A stretch of DNA of 64,000 bases from Zychaea mexicana (lineage: Eukaryota; Mucoromycota; Mucoromycetes; Mucorales; Lichtheimiaceae). The notes under the pieces are model-generated. The model did not search any database and was not told the origin of the DNA. It was given only the letters and a program-made list of their open reading frames with translations. The stretch covers positions 558,001 through 622,000 of the forward strand of contig NW_026516671.1 in assembly GCF_025766255.1 (NCBI RefSeq), in the 5' to 3' direction. The position numbers and the translations under genes are program-made. The number at the start of each line of letters is the position of its first letter. Positions within the stretch are counted from its first letter, which is position 1. Of the stretch, positions 63,249-64,000 are shown in pieces.

Positions 63249-64000
63249 ATTACACGGATTAGAGGAGGGACGAAGTCGAAGCCAGCTTGACAACTTGTAA
63301 AGGAAAAGGAATGGTCGGGGAGCTGGGGTTTGTAGAGTAATAAAAAAGAAAGGAATGGAGGTGAAGAAGAAGGAAAAGAAAGGAATGGGACGAGTGACTA
63401 CAGCGAAGGAAAGAAAGAAAGAAAGAGTAGAATACTAACCCTGGAAAGCAATAAAAACACAGAAAACAGAACGAGCGCGAGACGTTTAGGGAGGGCCATA
63501 ACGATGTGTCTCTTCTGTTACTTTGGGCAGCAGAAAGAATTACTGCCGTCTGCAAAGTTCAATTGACAGATCAGAAGAGCAGTAATTGTTAGATGTAAGC
63601 AATAATCATCATTACCAAGTATATAAAGTGCACTCGTGTTACGAGACCTGCTGTGTACCCCCTTTTTCCTTTGCCTCCCCTGAATTTTGATCATCTCTTC
63701 AATTGCCACTTTATATAGTTCCAACTCCATCATTTTTACTCATTTAAACCTCTCTAAAGAACGGGCAGTATTAATACAGTAGCTGGGCCTATGTACTATC
63801 CTAAAGTGAAATCTAATGAGCGCATACATGTTCATTGGCATGAGCCCGAAGACCACAGATGTAAACGGAAGAACGAATACGACTCAATTTAAGAATTTAA
63901 GAAAAAGAGCGAGAACGGGGAGACTAAGAGAAGCAAAACTTGCTACTGAAGCAGGTTGATTGCTGCTGGTTATGATTTTTGAAACTCTCTTCATAAAGTA
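63249..64000. other. upstream region of the Ca2+-ATPase gene
   Basis: Promoter and leader of the pump gene. A minus-strand frame at 63733-63518 (MMELELYKVAIEEMIKIQGR...) could be a short upstream ORF or the start of another gene; it contains a possible intron (GTAATG...TTTGCAG). A further short hydrophobic frame starts at about 63500 on -. Neither is recognised. Confidence 0.35.

Overview
The window looks like nuclear DNA of an early-diverging filamentous fungus, most likely Mucoromycota/Mucorales (inference). It has many short GT-AG introns, Gln/Asn/Thr-rich low-complexity stretches, moderate AT content, fungal-type genes (IML1, PMC1-type pump, eEF1B, Argonaute) and remnants of class II transposons. 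No bacterial or organellar features were seen. Gene models were assembled by eye by joining open frames at splice sites whose phases agree.

Layout. 1-789 (-): 3'-truncated alpha/beta hydrolase. 2004-10185 (-): complete TOR kinase gene in 13 exons. 12353-13657 (+): Crz1-like C2H2 factor with a calcineurin-docking motif. 15226-16975 (-): coiled-coil protein resembling augmin subunit 8/QWRF proteins. 19413-21714: decayed Harbinger element. 24911-26715 (+): mitochondrial-type PPR protein. 27973-29257 (+): bHLH factor. 29399-35217 (-): IML1/DEPDC5. 37741-38250: pogo-like MITE. 40486-49830: a head-to-tail duplication of a ~3.7 kb segment carrying two minisatellite arrays; the second copy is interrupted by a 2.15 kb pogo element. 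50237-50773 (+): NUDT15-like Nudix. 50937-52161 (-): J-domain protein. 52514-53493 (-): eEF1B GEF. 53986-54282 (+): small basic protein. 54677-57737 (-): Argonaute with intact DEDH. 59316-63248 (-): PMC1-type Ca2+-ATPase.

Functional links. TOR and IML1 (catalytic subunit of the GATOR1/SEACIT brake on TORC1) belong to one nutrient pathway. The Crz1-like factor and the PMC1-type pump are transcription factor and classical target in the calcineurin pathway. Argonaute lies about 5 kb beyond the repeat block, a plausible but unproven small-RNA source.

The most unusual region is 40.5-49.8 kb. It contains a recent tandem duplication, 130-bp repeats each with a perfect palindrome, and 177-bp repeats that each look like an exon-intron cassette on the + strand while staying open as a repetitive ORF on the - strand. 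A transposon insertion there can be ordered in time because the empty site survives in the other copy.
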